Assembly: GCA_001515955.1 (NCBI GenBank) | Contig: LOES01000140.1 | Coordinates: forward strand, 1 to 15,600 | Length of the DNA: 15,600 bases | From: Clostridia bacterium BRH_c25 | GTDB lineage: Bacteria; Bacillota_A; Clostridia; Lutisporales; Lutisporaceae | Reading direction: 5' to 3' | Part shown: piece by piece, positions 14,696 to 15,600 of the stretch | Position numbering within the stretch: position 1 is the first letter of the stretch | Layout: each line of letters begins with the position of its first letter | Notes under the pieces: generated by a model | What the model was told of the DNA's origin: nothing | The model's input: only the letters and a program-made list of their open reading frames with translations | The model's database searches: none | Made by a program: the position numbers and the translations under genes

Positions 14696-14923
14696 TTAAT
14701 ATTTCGGTCTCTTTGGAATTATCTTGGCTATTATGCCCACTGAACCCTTGTTTCTTTCTATTTTTTGCTGCAGCTTCACAATGTCCCTCATTTCATCATC
14801 CCTTAGCTGGGTAAAGGTATACCTTACTTCAGGATTTCTCACATTTACAAGATTTTCATTATATGACACCTGGTTGATGATTCTATACTGAAGAATATCC
14901 TTTAGGATATCGATATCTTCCAT
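14696..14923 (-). CDS. Small helical coat-like or ferritin-like protein
   Basis: A 75-residue, charged, helical protein. Helix 1 (about 3-24) is ILKDILQYRIINQVSYNENL. Then RNPEVRYTFTQLRDDEMRDI (29-48) and VKLQQKIER form a second helix, followed by a short basic tail (IIPKRPKY). The two-helix layout with a conserved-looking NPE turn and regularly spaced acidic residues resembles half of a ferritin-like bundle, as in CotF-type coat proteins. No convincing set of metal-binding residues is present, so a structural role is more likely than iron storage. The start is ATG with AAGGGAG 7 bases upstream. It lies 17 bases after the 14941 gene and precedes the 31-residue gene by 23 bases, so all are probably one transcript. 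Family assignment is by pattern only. Confidence 0.75.
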   Translation of the reverse strand: MEDIDILKDILQYRIINQVSYNENLVNVRNPEVRYTFTQLRDDEMRDIVKLQQKIERNKGSVGIIAKIIPKRPKY

Positions 14924-14940
14924 ACTTTCACTCCCTTTAC

Positions 14941-15147
14941 TTACTGTATCTTGAGCTTTATCATTTTTTCCTTCATCACCTTCAAATGCTCCTGGGAGGT
15001 TTTTTTGAACTCCTTAATTACTTCTTTCAGCTCCTTATTTTTTATCCTGTCATAATATCCCTCATACTTTTTAAGCAGCAGCTCTTCCTTGTCTATTGAG
15101 TTTCTGAATACTATGCTAAGCACATACTCCTGGGAAAATTCCTCCAT
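14941..15147 (-). CDS. Small helical coat-like or ferritin-like protein
   Basis: A 68-residue, very charged, all-helical protein, first gene of the minus-strand operon. The sequence has the look of two antiparallel helices: SIDKEELLLKKYEGYYDRI (17-35) and KELKEVIKEFKKTSQEHL (38-55), ending in a lysine-rich tail. The spacing of acidic residues with a final QEHLKVMKEKM (53-63) recalls the second half of ferritin-like four-helix bundles, where E-x-x-H binds metal; here only part of the set is visible. It may pair with the 14696 product. The start is ATG with AAAGGAAG about 8-9 bases upstream. No signal peptide or membrane helix is present. The coat-like role is inferred from size, helical pattern and neighbours. 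Confidence 0.72.
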   Translation of the reverse strand: MEEFSQEYVLSIVFRNSIDKEELLLKKYEGYYDRIKNKELKEVIKEFKKTSQEHLKVMKEKMIKLKIQ

Positions 15148-15209
15148 ACAACCACTTCCTTTTTATTGGCCGGCAGACAACATGTAAATGCTGCCACAAC
15201 AATTACTAC

Positions 15210-15239
15210 AAATATTTTCCGCAGCTTTGCAGATATTAT
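15210..15239 (+). promoter_or_regulatory. Possible sigma-E-type promoter for flavoprotein 2
   Basis: AAATATT (15210-15216) is followed after 15 bases by GATATTAT (15232-15239). The Bacillus mother-cell sigma-E consensus is roughly KMATATT, 14-15 bases, CATACAMT; six of seven and five of eight positions fit. The predicted start is near 15246, about 22 bases before the ribosome binding site. The match is moderate. Confidence 0.3.
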
Positions 15240-15281
15240 TCTTAGATCAGTTTAAATAGCTTTATTTAGAGGTGAATGGGA

Positions 15282-15600
15282 ATGAAAGTGGCGATAATTG
15301 GCGCAGGCTTATCCGGCCTATCCTGTGCTATTGAGCTGGAGAGACATGGGATAAAGCCGGTTATTATTGAAAAGAGAGCTCATGTAGGAGAGGCTCTTGA
15401 TTACTCCGCCATATGGCCAAGAGTTATCAACAGGCCGATATCGGATCCTTTAAAATATCTAAAAAGGGAATATGCTCTGGAACTTGCTCCTCTTAATCAC
15501 ATAAAAAAAGTGGTTATGTTCTCACCAAATCATAGGGCAGTCGCAAGAGGAAGCCTGGGATATATATTCAAAAGGGGATATCATAATTACGCACTGGAAA
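15282..15600 (+). CDS. FAD-dependent oxidoreductase (flavoprotein 2), N-terminal part
   Basis: The first 106 residues of a flavoprotein cut by the right window edge. It opens KVAIIGAGLSGLSCAIELE with the GxGxxG glycines at 7, 9 and 12 and acidic E30 (VIIEK). It aligns without gaps to flavoprotein 1 (13504-14577): GIKPVI, GEA, RPI, PL, RG and GY-FK all fall at the same positions, so the two are paralogues. The start is the ATG at 15282, with AGAGGTG 7 bases upstream; an in-frame ATG at 15276 lies too close to that site. The gene is divergent from the small coat-like genes across a 134-base spacer with a possible sigma-E-type promoter. The full protein should be near 350 residues, judging from the paralogue. 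The substrate is unknown. Confidence 0.9.
   Translation, partial: MKVAIIGAGLSGLSCAIELERHGIKPVIIEKRAHVGEALDYSAIWPRVINRPISDPLKYLKREYALELAPLNHIKKVVMFSPNHRAVARGSLGYIFKRGYHNYALE

Noticed and set aside
15172..15195. GGCAG...CTGCC inverted repeat in the divergent spacer
   Set aside because: Only five paired bases around a 14-base interval; likely chance.

Overview
This looks like chromosomal DNA of a spore-forming, low-GC Clostridia bacterium. The reasons are AT-rich spacers, strong GGAGG-type ribosome binding sites, and a gene set typical of Clostridia: a RocB-type M20 hydrolase, RlmI, CorA, an HD-GYP protein, YigZ, a DUF116 protein, and several small coat-like or ferritin-like proteins. A cellulolytic-clostridia relative would fit, but the sequence alone does not prove a genus. 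I see no phage, insertion sequence, CRISPR array, tRNA or rRNA.

Layout. Bases 1-713 (-) hold the 5' part of a secreted or membrane protein cut by the window edge. Bases 972-1544 (-) encode a conserved two-helix membrane protein with its own terminator. Bases 1709-4618 (+) hold rocB-like and rlmI-like genes. A cluster of heptamer repeats separates them from the convergent corA (4707-5666, -). Bases 5782-8598 (-) encode a membrane-anchored protein, an HD-GYP c-di-GMP phosphodiesterase and an unrecognised protein with a TIM-barrel-like look; the last has a large hairpin in its probable 5' leader. Bases 8893-9546 (+) encode YigZ, ended by a textbook terminator. Bases 9598-12845 (-) form a run of four genes: DUF116, an acidic unknown, a class I/II aminotransferase and a Met/Arg/Tyr-rich coat-like protein. 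Bases 13029-13484 (+) encode a small five-helix membrane protein behind a sequence close to the sporulation sigma-G consensus.

The most interesting part is 13504-15600. A compact minus-strand operon encodes two short helical ferritin-like or coat-like proteins (15147-14696), a 31-residue single-helix membrane peptide (14672-14577) and an FAD-dependent oxidoreductase whose ATG overlaps the peptide's stop. Divergent from it, starting at 15282 (+), is a second oxidoreductase. It aligns without gaps to the first across all 106 visible residues. The divergent spacer holds a possible sigma-E-type promoter facing the second copy. I infer, without proof, a sporulation-linked redox module in which two paralogous flavoproteins work with small coat-like proteins.

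Many start codons were moved inward from the longest open frame because a clear Shine-Dalgarno sequence marks the internal start. This applies to rocB, rlmI, corA, the 5782 gene, the coat-like gene, DUF116, the 13029 gene and both flavoproteins.
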